DNA from: an uncultured Clostridia bacterium | Lineage (GTDB): Bacteria; Bacillota; Clostridia; Oscillospirales; Oscillospiraceae | Length of the DNA stretch: 33,650 nt | NCBI GenBank assembly: GCA_946184165.1 | Contig: CAMHEN010000009.1 | Span: 1-33,650 of the forward strand | Reading direction: 5' to 3' | In this document: positions 1-7,881 of the stretch, one piece after another | Position numbering within the stretch: position 1 is the stretch's first letter | Layout of the letters: every line of letters begins with the position of its first letter | Position numbers and translations under genes: made by a program | The notes under the pieces: model-generated | The model's input: the letters and a program-made list of their open reading frames with translations, nothing else | Database searches by the model: none | Told to the model about the DNA's origin: nothing

Positions 1-1806
1 GCACTCGTCAAGGCCCAGCTTCTTCAGGGTCTCGTCGGTCGGGAAGGCGTTGACCCAGCCGCGGACAGCGTAGTACTGCGGCAGGGTGATGTCCAGCTTG
101 TTGACCATGCCCTTGGACGGGCCGTTGGAGATAGGCTCGGTCAGCAGGCGCTTGGGCAGGCGATCGTCCTCCGGCTTCATGCCGGCAGCCTTGTTGAACA
201 TACGCTCGATGTTGAAGATACGGTCTCCGACCTCAAGCAGTTCCTCGGGCGTGTAGTTCGTACCGGTGGCGGCGTTGAGCAGGCTCGCATACTCGGGAGC
301 GCCCAGCGCGAAAGAGGTGAACAGGCAGGTGCCCATGGAGTCGATGGCGGCGGTCAAATCCTGGAAGGTCTTGGCCCAGCCGGCCTTTTCGTCGGTGACG
401 GTGCGATCGAGCTGTGCGGGAATGCCGAGGACTTCAGGCGCGATCATGTAGCCGCGCACGTGAGCAGCGCCGCAGTTGGCGGTGGCGTAGTTGATGCCGA
501 TACCCTGGATGGCGCGGGCGTCATAGGCGGGGATCTCCTGCTTCTTGACGCTCATGGAGAACTCGGGGTGGCCGTAGTGCTCGCAGAGGCGGGCGGAGCC
601 GGAGGACATGAGCCAGTCAAGCTCTGTCTTGGGGTCGCCCATGCGCTTGGTCCACTCGATCAGGGCCTCCTTGCTGCCCCACTCCAGCGGCACGCCGGCG
701 CAGTCCTCTTCCTTGATGCAGCCATTCTGGTAAAGCTCCATCGCCGCGGCGATGGTGCAGGGCACGCCGATGGCGTCCAGACCGTACTCATTGCAGAGGC
801 GGTTGCACTCGTCGATGGTGTAGAGGTCATCGTTGCCGCAGTCGCTGCCGTAGGCCCACAGCGGTTCGTACTCGGGGCCGCCGACAACCTTGTCGTCATG
901 CTTGATGATGCGGCCGCAGGCGATGGGGCAGTGGAAGCAGGCGCCGGGTTTGACCAGGTATTTCTCAGCCAGGGTCTCACCGGAGAACTGGTCGGCGGTG
1001 GGGCAGTAGCTCTCCTGCCAGTTCCTGGTGGGCAGAGCGCCTATGCCGTTGATGACGTTGACCAGAGATGCAGTTCCGAGGGCACGCAGACCCGCGCCGG
1101 TGAGGGGATTGTCGGTCATGATCTTGAGGCAGGCCTTGTTGGCTTCCTTCAGAGCGTCCACATCGGCAATCACGTCGAGCTGCTTGCGGGTGGCCTTGAC
1201 AACAATGGCCTTGAGCTTCTTGCTGCCCATGACGGCGCCGGTGCCGGAGCGGCCGGCGGCGCGATCCTTGTCGTTCATGACGGCGGCGAGCAGAACCTGC
1301 TTCTCACCGGCGGGACCGATGTTCAGGACGGAGCAGTCGCTGCCGTGCTTCTCCTTCAGCTTGTCGTCGAGCTCTTCACTCAGGACGCCCAGATACTCCC
1401 GTGCGTCGAGGATCTCGATCTTATCGTCCACGATGTTCAGGTAGCACCAGTCGGGGGCCTGGCCTTCGACGATCAGCGCGTCCCAGCCGGCGAACTTGAG
1501 CTTGGCGCCCCAGATGCCGCCGGAGTTTGCGCAGGCGATCATGCCGGTCAGGGGGGACTTTGTCACGACCATGTAACGGCCGGAGGAAGGAGAGTTGGAA
1601 CCGGTCATGGGGCCGGTGATGTAGACGAGCTTGTTTTCCGGAGACAGGGGATCGACCGTCGCCACGCCCTCATCGTAGAGGATCTTGGTGCCGAGACCGC
1701 GGCCGCCGATGAACTTCTTGGCCGTTTCGAGATCCAGCGGTTCCGCTTTGATCTCGCCGGTACTCAGGTTGATTCTGGCTATTTTTTCATAGTATGCGTC
1801 GCTCAT
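1..1806 (-). CDS. aor: Aldehyde:ferredoxin oxidoreductase family (tungsten pterin enzyme), C-terminus truncated by window edge
   Basis: Reverse-strand reading from CAT at 1804-1806 gives MSDAYYEKIARINLSTGEIKAEPLDLETAKKFIGGRGLGTKILYDE...GRSGTGAVMGSKKLKAI...GACFHCPIACGR..., AOR family motifs. Open to position 1 (602 codons). AGGAGG-type RBS just upstream. Absent from ORF track because it runs off the edge. Confidence 0.95.
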   Translation of the reverse strand, partial: MSDAYYEKIARINLSTGEIKAEPLDLETAKKFIGGRGLGTKILYDEGVATVDPLSPENKLVYITGPMTGSNSPSSGRYMVVTKSPLTGMIACANSGGIWGAKLKFAGWDALIVEGQAPDWCYLNIVDDKIEILDAREYLGVLSEELDDKLKEKHGSDCSVLNIGPAGEKQVLLAAVMNDKDRAAGRSGTGAVMGSKKLKAIVVKATRKQLDVIADVDALKEANKACLKIMTDNPLTGAGLRALGTASLVNVINGIGALPTRNWQESYCPTADQFSGETLAEKYLVKPGACFHCPIACGRIIKHDDKVVGGPEYEPLWAYGSDCGNDDLYTIDECNRLCNEYGLDAIGVPCTIAAAMELYQNGCIKEEDCAGVPLEWGSKEALIEWTKRMGDPKTELDWLMSSGSARLCEHYGHPEFSMSVKKQEIPAYDARAIQGIGINYATANCGAAHVRGYMIAPEVLGIPAQLDRTVTDEKAGWAKTFQDLTAAIDSMGTCLFTSFALGAPEYASLLNAATGTNYTPEELLEVGDRIFNIERMFNKAAGMKPEDDRLPKRLLTEPISNGPSKGMVNKLDITLPQYYAVRGWVNAFPTDETLKKLGLDEC

Positions 1807-1861
1807 GAAAATACCTCCTGTAAGATTGTTTGTATGTGAAGTGGTCTATTCTCCTGCCTGT

Positions 1862-1867
1862 ATTATA
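1862..1867 (-). promoter_or_regulatory. Candidate -10 (TATAAT) for the AOR gene, weak -35
   Basis: Minus-strand TATAAT about 55 bp upstream of the AOR start; no good TTGACA at 17 bp. Confidence 0.4.
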
Positions 1868-1921
1868 GCCTATAAAGGGCGGCAGAACAGAAAGCGGCGT
1901 TTTTTTCGTGTGAAACGGGAT

Positions 1922-1959
1922 GAATCTGCTTTTGTCCAGGGCAAAGCAAAAACAGATTC
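1922..1959. repeat. Inverted repeat GAATCTG...CAGATTC upstream of AOR
   Basis: GAATCTGCTTTTG-(12 nt)-CAAAAACAGATTC pairs over 13 positions with one G.T-type wobble. Confidence 0.6.
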
Positions 1960-1960
1960 C

Positions 1961-1995
1961 ATACGAAATAATACGAAACGATGCGAAACAGCACG
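1961..1995 (-). promoter_or_regulatory. Three phased 10-bp repeats plus CGTGCTGTTTCGCA motif, candidate operator upstream of AOR
   Basis: Plus strand ATACGAAATA|ATACGAAACG|ATGCGAAACA|GCACG. Minus strand CGTGCTGTTTCGCAT CGTTTCGTAT TATTTCGTAT. Resembles sequence upstream of tupA (9382-9421). Confidence 0.5.
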
Positions 1996-2016
1996 TGTGA
2001 AGACTCTCCCCCACCC

Positions 2017-2045
2017 TTGTTAAGCGGCTAAAAAAACGCTATAAT
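2017..2045 (+). promoter_or_regulatory. Sigma-70-type promoter for HTH-PBP/moeA operon
   Basis: TTGTTA (2017-2022), 17-bp spacer, TATAAT (2040-2045). Confidence 0.6.
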
Positions 2046-2049
2046 CACT

Positions 2050-2216
2050 TTAAGGCAACACCGCACGATCCGCCATCGGCGCCTCCCGGAAAAATCGCGC
2101 TCTGATTTTGTTTCTTTTTCTTGAAATACACAAAGTATTCCAGCGAAAGATTTCCTTCATCAGAACACTATTTTTCTCAGGACTTGCTCTCGCCGAATTA
2201 TGCGGTATTGCCTTAA
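2050..2216. mobile_element. MITE-like element (or structured leader) bounded by ~16-20 bp terminal inverted repeats
   Basis: TTAAGGCAACACCGCA at 2050-2065 versus TGCGGTATTGCCTTAA at 2201-2216 (one mismatch); no transposase ORF inside. Confidence 0.55.
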
Positions 2217-2252
2217 CAGACCGCTTTCATTGCTTTTTAAGGGAGTGATCCT

Positions 2253-3191
2253 TTGGCACAAAACAAATCTCTCTCCACCCAGGAGGTCGCCGATATCCTC
2301 CATATTAGCAAATCTACGGTTTATGAGCTGATCCGGCGCGGCGAAATCAACTCCTACAAGATCGGTCGAAAGGTTCGCTTTACGCAGGATGACGTGGACG
2401 CCTATATTGCCCGCTCCCGCCATGAGCGGAGCGTGCCGCCCGTCAAAAAGATCGAGGTGCACAGCGCGCTCTTAAACCCGTCACAGGAGGAAGGCGGGCT
2501 CGTGATCTCCGGGCAGGATGTGGTGCTTGATATTCTGGCAAATCATCTGCATCAGCGCGGCCTCCCGGCACAGCGGGTCTATCTCAACAGCTTCGAGGGC
2601 CTCCTCGCTCTGTATGAAGGGCGCGTGGACGCGGCGGCCTGTCATCTGTTTGACGCAGCGGAAAAGGACTTCAACGCCCCATTTGTAAAAAAGCTCTTGC
2701 CCGGCGTGCCCGCCGCGCTCATCAATATCTCCTACCGGGCACAGGGCTTTTACGTGGCGGCGGGTAATCCCAAGGAGATCCGCGGATGGCGCGATCTTGC
2801 ACGGCGAGACATCTCCGTTCTCAACCGACGACCCGGCTCCAGCGCCCGTGTGCTGCTGGATGAACAGCTTCACCGCATGGGGCTTGACAAGCGCATGGTC
2901 AACGGCTATGACCGCGAAATGCGCTCCCACCTGACCATGGCGGCGGCGATCGCGGACGGTGAGGCAGACCTTGCCATCGGAACGGAACGGATTGCCCGGC
3001 AGATCGAGGGTCTGGATTTCATTCCCCTGCTGCAGGAGCGCTTTGATCTGGTCGTACATCGGGAGCTTCTGGAAAGTTCTGAGGGGGAAGAGCTGTTGGA
3101 GATCATGCGCAGCGATGCCTTCCGGAAGGAGCTGCGCCACTTTTCCGGGAACGATTACCGCGATCTGGGGAAGATCGTGGCGGAGGTGTGA
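2253..3191 (+). CDS. Excisionase/MerR-type helix-turn-helix regulator fused to PBP-like (molybdate-binding-type) domain
   Basis: TTG start with GGGAG RBS; SLSTQEVADILHISKSTVYELIRRGEINSYKIGRKVRFTQDDVDAYI is an HTH-17-type domain; C-terminal ~230 aa is similar to the C-terminal domain of the 4536 MoeA fusion. Confidence 0.85.
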   Translation: MAQNKSLSTQEVADILHISKSTVYELIRRGEINSYKIGRKVRFTQDDVDAYIARSRHERSVPPVKKIEVHSALLNPSQEEGGLVISGQDVVLDILANHLHQRGLPAQRVYLNSFEGLLALYEGRVDAAACHLFDAAEKDFNAPFVKKLLPGVPAALINISYRAQGFYVAAGNPKEIRGWRDLARRDISVLNRRPGSSARVLLDEQLHRMGLDKRMVNGYDREMRSHLTMAAAIADGEADLAIGTERIARQIEGLDFIPLLQERFDLVVHRELLESSEGEELLEIMRSDAFRKELRHFSGNDYRDLGKIVAEV

Positions 3192-3194
3192 GCC

Positions 3195-4406
3195 GTGCTG
3201 GAAGTAAAAACGCCGGAGGAGGTTTTCCGGCTGATCGAAAAAGAATTCAGGCCCTTTGCCGAAAGGGAGCTTATCCCGTATGAACATGCCCTGGGCCGCG
3301 TCCTTGCGGAGGACATCACGGCGTCGGAGTATGTGCCGGACTTTGACCGTTCCACGGTGGACGGCTATGCCGTGCGCGCGTCCGACACCTTCGGCTGCTC
3401 CGACGCGATCCCGGCAATCCTGGAGCACAAGGGCGAGGTCAGAATGGGAGAGGGCACAAACCTGACGCTAAAGCACGGCGAGTGCGCCTATGTGCCCACC
3501 GGCGGCGCGATCCCCGAGGGCGCCGACTGCATGGTGATGATCGAATACACCGAGGATTACGGCGACGGCACCGTCGGCATTCTCAAGCCGGGCGCGCCCG
3601 GCTTGAATCTCATTTTTCGCGGGGACGACGTGTACCCCGGCAAGGCCGTTCTGCGGGCAGGCCAGGTACTGCGCGCCCAGGACATCGGTGCGCTTGCCGC
3701 GATCGGGAAGGCGGAGGTTCCGGTAAGGCCCCGTCTCAAGGTGGGCGTGCTCTCCACCGGAGACGAGCTGGTGCCTGCCGCCGAGACTCCCGGTCCCGGA
3801 CAGGTGCGGGATGTGAACATGCCGATGCTTACGGCGCTGCTGCGCGAATTCGGCGCGGAGCCGGTGCAGTACGGGATCATCACGGATGATGAAGCTCTGC
3901 TGCATAAAACCGTCCGTGATGCGCTGGAAAGCTGCGACGCGGTGATCCTCTCCGGCGGCAGCAGCGCGGGCGTGAAGGATGCGGCCTGCCGCATCATCGA
4001 ATCGCTCGGAAAGCTCCTGCTGCACGGCATTGCCATCAAGCCCGGCAAACCCACGATTCTGGGGCGGGCCGGGAACAAGCCGCTGATCGGACTGCCGGGC
4101 CATCCGGTCGCGGCCTATTTTGTGGCAAGGCTCTTCGTACTGCCGCTCCTTGCACGTCTGGAGGGAAGGCAGTTATCCGACCATCCCCTCCGCGCCCGGC
4201 TCAGCGAAAATATCGGCGCAAACCATGGCCGCGCGCAGGTCAGCGCCTGCCGCATCGAACAGCGGGACGGCCGCCTGACCGCTGTGCCGATCCGCTCCAA
4301 GTCCGGTCTTATTACCCAGCTCGCGGGAGCGGACGGGTATTTCATCATCAGCCGCGACTGCGAAGGTCTGCCGAAGGATGCGGCCGTGGATGTGTTTGTG
4401 AATTAA
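3195..4406 (+). CDS. moeA: Molybdopterin molybdotransferase MoeA
   Basis: GTG start 3 nt after upstream stop; SEYVPDFDRSTVDGYAVRASDTFG, GVLSTGDEL, SGGSSAG, IKPGKPTILGR, GLPGHPVAAYF motifs. Confidence 0.93.
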   Translation: MLEVKTPEEVFRLIEKEFRPFAERELIPYEHALGRVLAEDITASEYVPDFDRSTVDGYAVRASDTFGCSDAIPAILEHKGEVRMGEGTNLTLKHGECAYVPTGGAIPEGADCMVMIEYTEDYGDGTVGILKPGAPGLNLIFRGDDVYPGKAVLRAGQVLRAQDIGALAAIGKAEVPVRPRLKVGVLSTGDELVPAAETPGPGQVRDVNMPMLTALLREFGAEPVQYGIITDDEALLHKTVRDALESCDAVILSGGSSAGVKDAACRIIESLGKLLLHGIAIKPGKPTILGRAGNKPLIGLPGHPVAAYFVARLFVLPLLARLEGRQLSDHPLRARLSENIGANHGRAQVSACRIEQRDGRLTAVPIRSKSGLITQLAGADGYFIISRDCEGLPKDAAVDVFVN

Positions 4407-4414
4407 GATTATTC

Positions 4415-4516
4415 CCTCAGTCGCTTCGCAAGAGTCTTGAGCAGGCTCCTGCGTGTGACAAACAACCCCTCAGTCATGGCCGGTCGGCCATGCCAGCTCC
4501 CCTTACAGGGGAGCCT
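4415..4516. repeat. Intergenic repeat of the CCCTCAGTC...AGCTCCCCTTACAGGGGAGCC type
   Basis: CCCCTCAGTCATGGCCGGTCGGCCATGCCAGCTCCCCTTACAGGGGAGCC contains GGCCGGTCGGCC and CTCCCCTTACAGGGGAG hairpins; resembles recurrent clostridial intergenic repeats (recalled, not searched). Confidence 0.5.
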
Positions 4517-4535
4517 ATAAGGAAAGGTGATCATA

Positions 4536-6446
4536 ATGGCTTTTGAATATCTGACCAATGTCCCGCTGGATCAGGCGAAGAAAGAATATCTGAAAAAGCT
4601 GCAGGAAAACGGATTTGCCGGAAAGACGGAAACCATTCTTGTGTCTGACGCTTACGGGCGCATCACCGCGAAAGCCGTCTATGCCGGGATCAACGCCCCC
4701 CACTATGCCGCCAGTGCCATGGACGGCGTGGCCCTGCACGCGAAGGACAGTTTTGGGGCTACCGAGACCACGCCTGTGACGCTCCGGCCGGGCCAGTTTA
4801 CCGTGGTGGACACCGGCGACCCCATTCCGGAGGGCTGCGACGCGGTGATCATGGTGGAGGACATCCTGCAAAATGACGACGGCAGCATCACCATCCATGC
4901 CCCCGCTGCCCCCTGGCAGCATATCCGCCAGATCGGCGAGGATATCTGCGCCGGTGAAATGATCCTGCCCGGGTACATGGAGGTCAGCGCCGCCTCCATC
5001 GGGGCCATGATCGCGGGCGGCGTCGGAGAGCTGGAGGTCATCCGCCGCCCGCATGTCGGCATCATCCCCACGGGCGATGAGATCATTCCGCCCTGTGCCG
5101 ATCCGAAGCCCGGGGATATTCTGGAATTCAATTCCTCCATCTTCTCCGCCATGCTTCGGGAATGGAACGCGGTGCCGGTGACCTATCCCATCGTGCCGGA
5201 CCGCTATGATCTGATCCGGGATGCGCTGCAAAAGGCAGCGGCGGAATGCGACATGGTGATCCTCAACGCCGGTTCTTCCGCCGGGCGCGACGACTACTCC
5301 ACCGCCGCCGTGCGCGAGGTTGGCGAGGTTTTGTATCACGGCATCGCCATCAAGCCCGGCAAGCCCGCCATTCTGGGCGCCAGGGGCGCGGTGCCGATCC
5401 TTGGCGTGCCGGGTTATCCGGTCTCAGGCATCATCGTCATCGAAGAACTTCTGCGCCCGCTCATCGACTGCTGGTATGAGCGGGAAAACGACGCCGGCAG
5501 CCGCACCCGCGCAAAGCTCACGCGCCCGGTGGTATCGGGGCTGAAGTATCAGGAATATGTCCGTGTACGCATGGGCTATGTGGGCAATACCCTCATGGCC
5601 TCTCCTCTGCCCCGCGGCAGCGGCGTGGTTTCCTCCTTCATGAAGGCTGACGGCATCGTCGAGGTCCCCCAGGGCACCGAGGGTTATACCGCCGGCGAGG
5701 AGGTGCGTGTGCGTCTGCTCAACTCCAAAAACCGCCTGAAAAACACCCTTGTGGTCATAGGCAGCCATGATCCGCTGATGGATGAGCTCTCCGATCTCAT
5801 GCACCGGGCCGATCACCGCCTGTATCTCAGCTCCGCGCACGTGGGTTCCATGGGCGGGATCATGGCTGTCCGCCGGGGTGAGGCACATGCGGCGGGCATC
5901 CACCTGCTGGATACCGGAACCGGTGAATACAACCGCAGCTATATCAAAAAGTATTTCCCCCACGGCGGCGTCTATCTGCTGCGCTGTGTGGGACGTCAGC
6001 AGGGCCTGATGCTGCAGAAGGGCAATCCGCTCGGCATCAAATCCTTCGCTGACATCTCGCAGGAGAGAATACGTTATGTAAACCGTCAGAAGGGCTCCGG
6101 CACCCGCATCCTGATGGACTATCTCTGCGAAAAAGACAACATAGATCGTGACAGGATTTATGGCTATGAGCGTGAGGAGATGACCCACAACGCCGTCGCC
6201 GTGCAGATCGCCGGAAACTCCGCCGACGCGGGGCTCGGCATCTACTCCACGGCAAAGCTCTACGATCTGGACTTTCTCCCCATCTGCGTGGAGGAGTACG
6301 ATCTTCTGATCCCGGAATCCGCATGGGGAACAACCCTCGTCAGGCAGCTCGTGAAAACACTGAAAAGCGAGGCATTTCGCGAGCGCATCGAGGCCATGGG
6401 CGGCTATACGCTCGACCGCCCCGGCGAGATCATCGACGTTTTCTGA
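4536..6446 (+). CDS. MoeA-like molybdopterin biosynthesis protein with C-terminal PBP-like substrate-binding domain
   Basis: MAFEYLTNVPLDQAKKEYL...INAPHYAASAMDGVALHAKDSFG, IPTGDEII, NAGSSAG, IKPGKPAILG, GVPGYPVSG; then VVIGSHDPLMDELSDLM...GSGTRILMDYLC...YDLLIPE. ATG at 4536 preferred over GTG at 4527. Confidence 0.9.
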   Translation: MAFEYLTNVPLDQAKKEYLKKLQENGFAGKTETILVSDAYGRITAKAVYAGINAPHYAASAMDGVALHAKDSFGATETTPVTLRPGQFTVVDTGDPIPEGCDAVIMVEDILQNDDGSITIHAPAAPWQHIRQIGEDICAGEMILPGYMEVSAASIGAMIAGGVGELEVIRRPHVGIIPTGDEIIPPCADPKPGDILEFNSSIFSAMLREWNAVPVTYPIVPDRYDLIRDALQKAAAECDMVILNAGSSAGRDDYSTAAVREVGEVLYHGIAIKPGKPAILGARGAVPILGVPGYPVSGIIVIEELLRPLIDCWYERENDAGSRTRAKLTRPVVSGLKYQEYVRVRMGYVGNTLMASPLPRGSGVVSSFMKADGIVEVPQGTEGYTAGEEVRVRLLNSKNRLKNTLVVIGSHDPLMDELSDLMHRADHRLYLSSAHVGSMGGIMAVRRGEAHAAGIHLLDTGTGEYNRSYIKKYFPHGGVYLLRCVGRQQGLMLQKGNPLGIKSFADISQERIRYVNRQKGSGTRILMDYLCEKDNIDRDRIYGYEREEMTHNAVAVQIAGNSADAGLGIYSTAKLYDLDFLPICVEEYDLLIPESAWGTTLVRQLVKTLKSEAFRERIEAMGGYTLDRPGEIIDVF

Positions 6447-6447
6447 C

Positions 6448-7881
6448 ATGGAACGCTTTGACGCGGCTGTCATCGGCGGCGGGCTTTTGGGCTGCTTTGC
6501 CGCCCGGGAGCTGAGCCGCTGGAAGTTGGATATTATTCTTCTTGAAGCGCGGGAGGATGTGTGTACGGGCATTTCCCGCGCCAACACCGCCGTTGTCTAT
6601 TCGGGCTACGATCACAAGCCGGGAACCTTGAAGGCCGAGATGACCGTGCGGGCAAACGCTTCCTTTGATCGTCTCTGCCGGGATCTGGACGTTCCCTTTT
6701 CCCGCTGCGGCTCGCTGATGCTCAGCTTCGGGCCGAGGGCTGACGCGGTGCTTTCGAAAAAGCTCCAAAACGGGGAGGCAAACGGCGTCCCCGGTCTGCG
6801 GCTTCTGGACGCTGAGAGTGCTTATGCGATGGAGCCGGGGCTTGCTCCGGGTCTTCGGCATGCTCTGTTTTCTCCGACAGCCGGGACAGTCAATCCCTGG
6901 CAGCTGGGGATCGCCGCCTGCGAAAACGCGGTTCACAACGGGGTACAGCTGCGGCTGAACACAAAAGTGGAAGCCCTTCACCGTGAGGCTGACGGCTATC
7001 TGCTGGAGACGGATCGGGGCGCGATCCGTACACGCGCGGTAATCAACTGCGCAGGCCTTGCGGCTCATCGGGTGCAGGAACTGCTGTTCTCACCCTCCGT
7101 CCGCATCGTTCCTTCGGCGGGCGATTATCTGGTGCTGGACAAAAACAGCGCGGGCAAGCCTGCGCATATTCTGGAATACGAGCCGGAAGAAAAAGCCAAG
7201 GGGATGACCGTTGTTCCGACCGTCGAAGGCAGTCTTCTCCTCGGTCCGTCCGAGAGGGACAACACCCTCGATTACGCCACGGCAGAGAATGGCCTTCTTT
7301 GGGTGCGAGAACAGGCGGCGCGTCTGCTGCCCGGTCTTGACCTTGACGGAACCATCCGTTCCTTTGCGGCAGTGCGTCCCAACCCTGAACAGATGGACGG
7401 GCGGAGCATCCACAGTTTTGTGATTGAGCATCCCGGTCAGGGCTTTTGGAGTCTGATCGGGATCAAGACCCCGGGCCTGACCTGCGCGCGGGAGCTCGGC
7501 CAATATGTGGCGGCATCGCTTGCCCGGGAACTGCACGCGGAAGAAAACACGGACTTTGATCCGATCCGCCGCGGAATTCAAAAAGCGCACACCCTGTCCT
7601 TTGACGAGAGGCAGAGGCTTGCGGCAGCAGAGCCCGAATACGGGGAAATCGTCTGCTGCTGCGAGGATGTCACCCGTGGAGAGATTCTCGAGGCGATCCG
7701 CCGCGGAGCCTGTACGGTGGACGGCGTCAAGCGGCGCGTCGGCACGGGCATGGGACGCTGCCAGGGCGCGCGCTGCCAGCAGAAGATCACGGCGATCCTC
7801 AGCCGGGAGCTTGCCATCCCGGAAAATACTGTCACAAAAGACGGCAAGGGTACGGAGATTTTATATCATGGAGCACGTTAA
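6448..7881 (+). CDS. NAD(P)/FAD-dependent oxidoreductase, GlpA-like, with C-terminal BFD-like [2Fe-2S] domain
   Basis: DAAVIGGGLLGCFAARELSRWKLDIILLEA Rossmann motif; C-terminal CCCEDVTRGEILEAIRRGACTVDGVKRRVGTGMGRCQGARC is BFD-type. Confidence 0.9.
   Translation: MERFDAAVIGGGLLGCFAARELSRWKLDIILLEAREDVCTGISRANTAVVYSGYDHKPGTLKAEMTVRANASFDRLCRDLDVPFSRCGSLMLSFGPRADAVLSKKLQNGEANGVPGLRLLDAESAYAMEPGLAPGLRHALFSPTAGTVNPWQLGIAACENAVHNGVQLRLNTKVEALHREADGYLLETDRGAIRTRAVINCAGLAAHRVQELLFSPSVRIVPSAGDYLVLDKNSAGKPAHILEYEPEEKAKGMTVVPTVEGSLLLGPSERDNTLDYATAENGLLWVREQAARLLPGLDLDGTIRSFAAVRPNPEQMDGRSIHSFVIEHPGQGFWSLIGIKTPGLTCARELGQYVAASLARELHAEENTDFDPIRRGIQKAHTLSFDERQRLAAAEPEYGEIVCCCEDVTRGEILEAIRRGACTVDGVKRRVGTGMGRCQGARCQQKITAILSRELAIPENTVTKDGKGTEILYHGAR

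Noticed and set aside
460-1839. 459-aa plus-strand ORF
   Set aside because: Antisense to the clearly recognisable AOR gene; low-complexity G/A/V/L-rich translation typical of shadow ORFs in GC-rich DNA.
4407-4535. Possible riboswitch in front of the second moeA
   Set aside because: The hairpins look like a common clostridial intergenic repeat; no evidence of a dedicated leader.
5424-6587. 387-aa minus-strand ORF
   Set aside because: Antisense to the MoeA-PBP fusion and FAD oxidoreductase starts.
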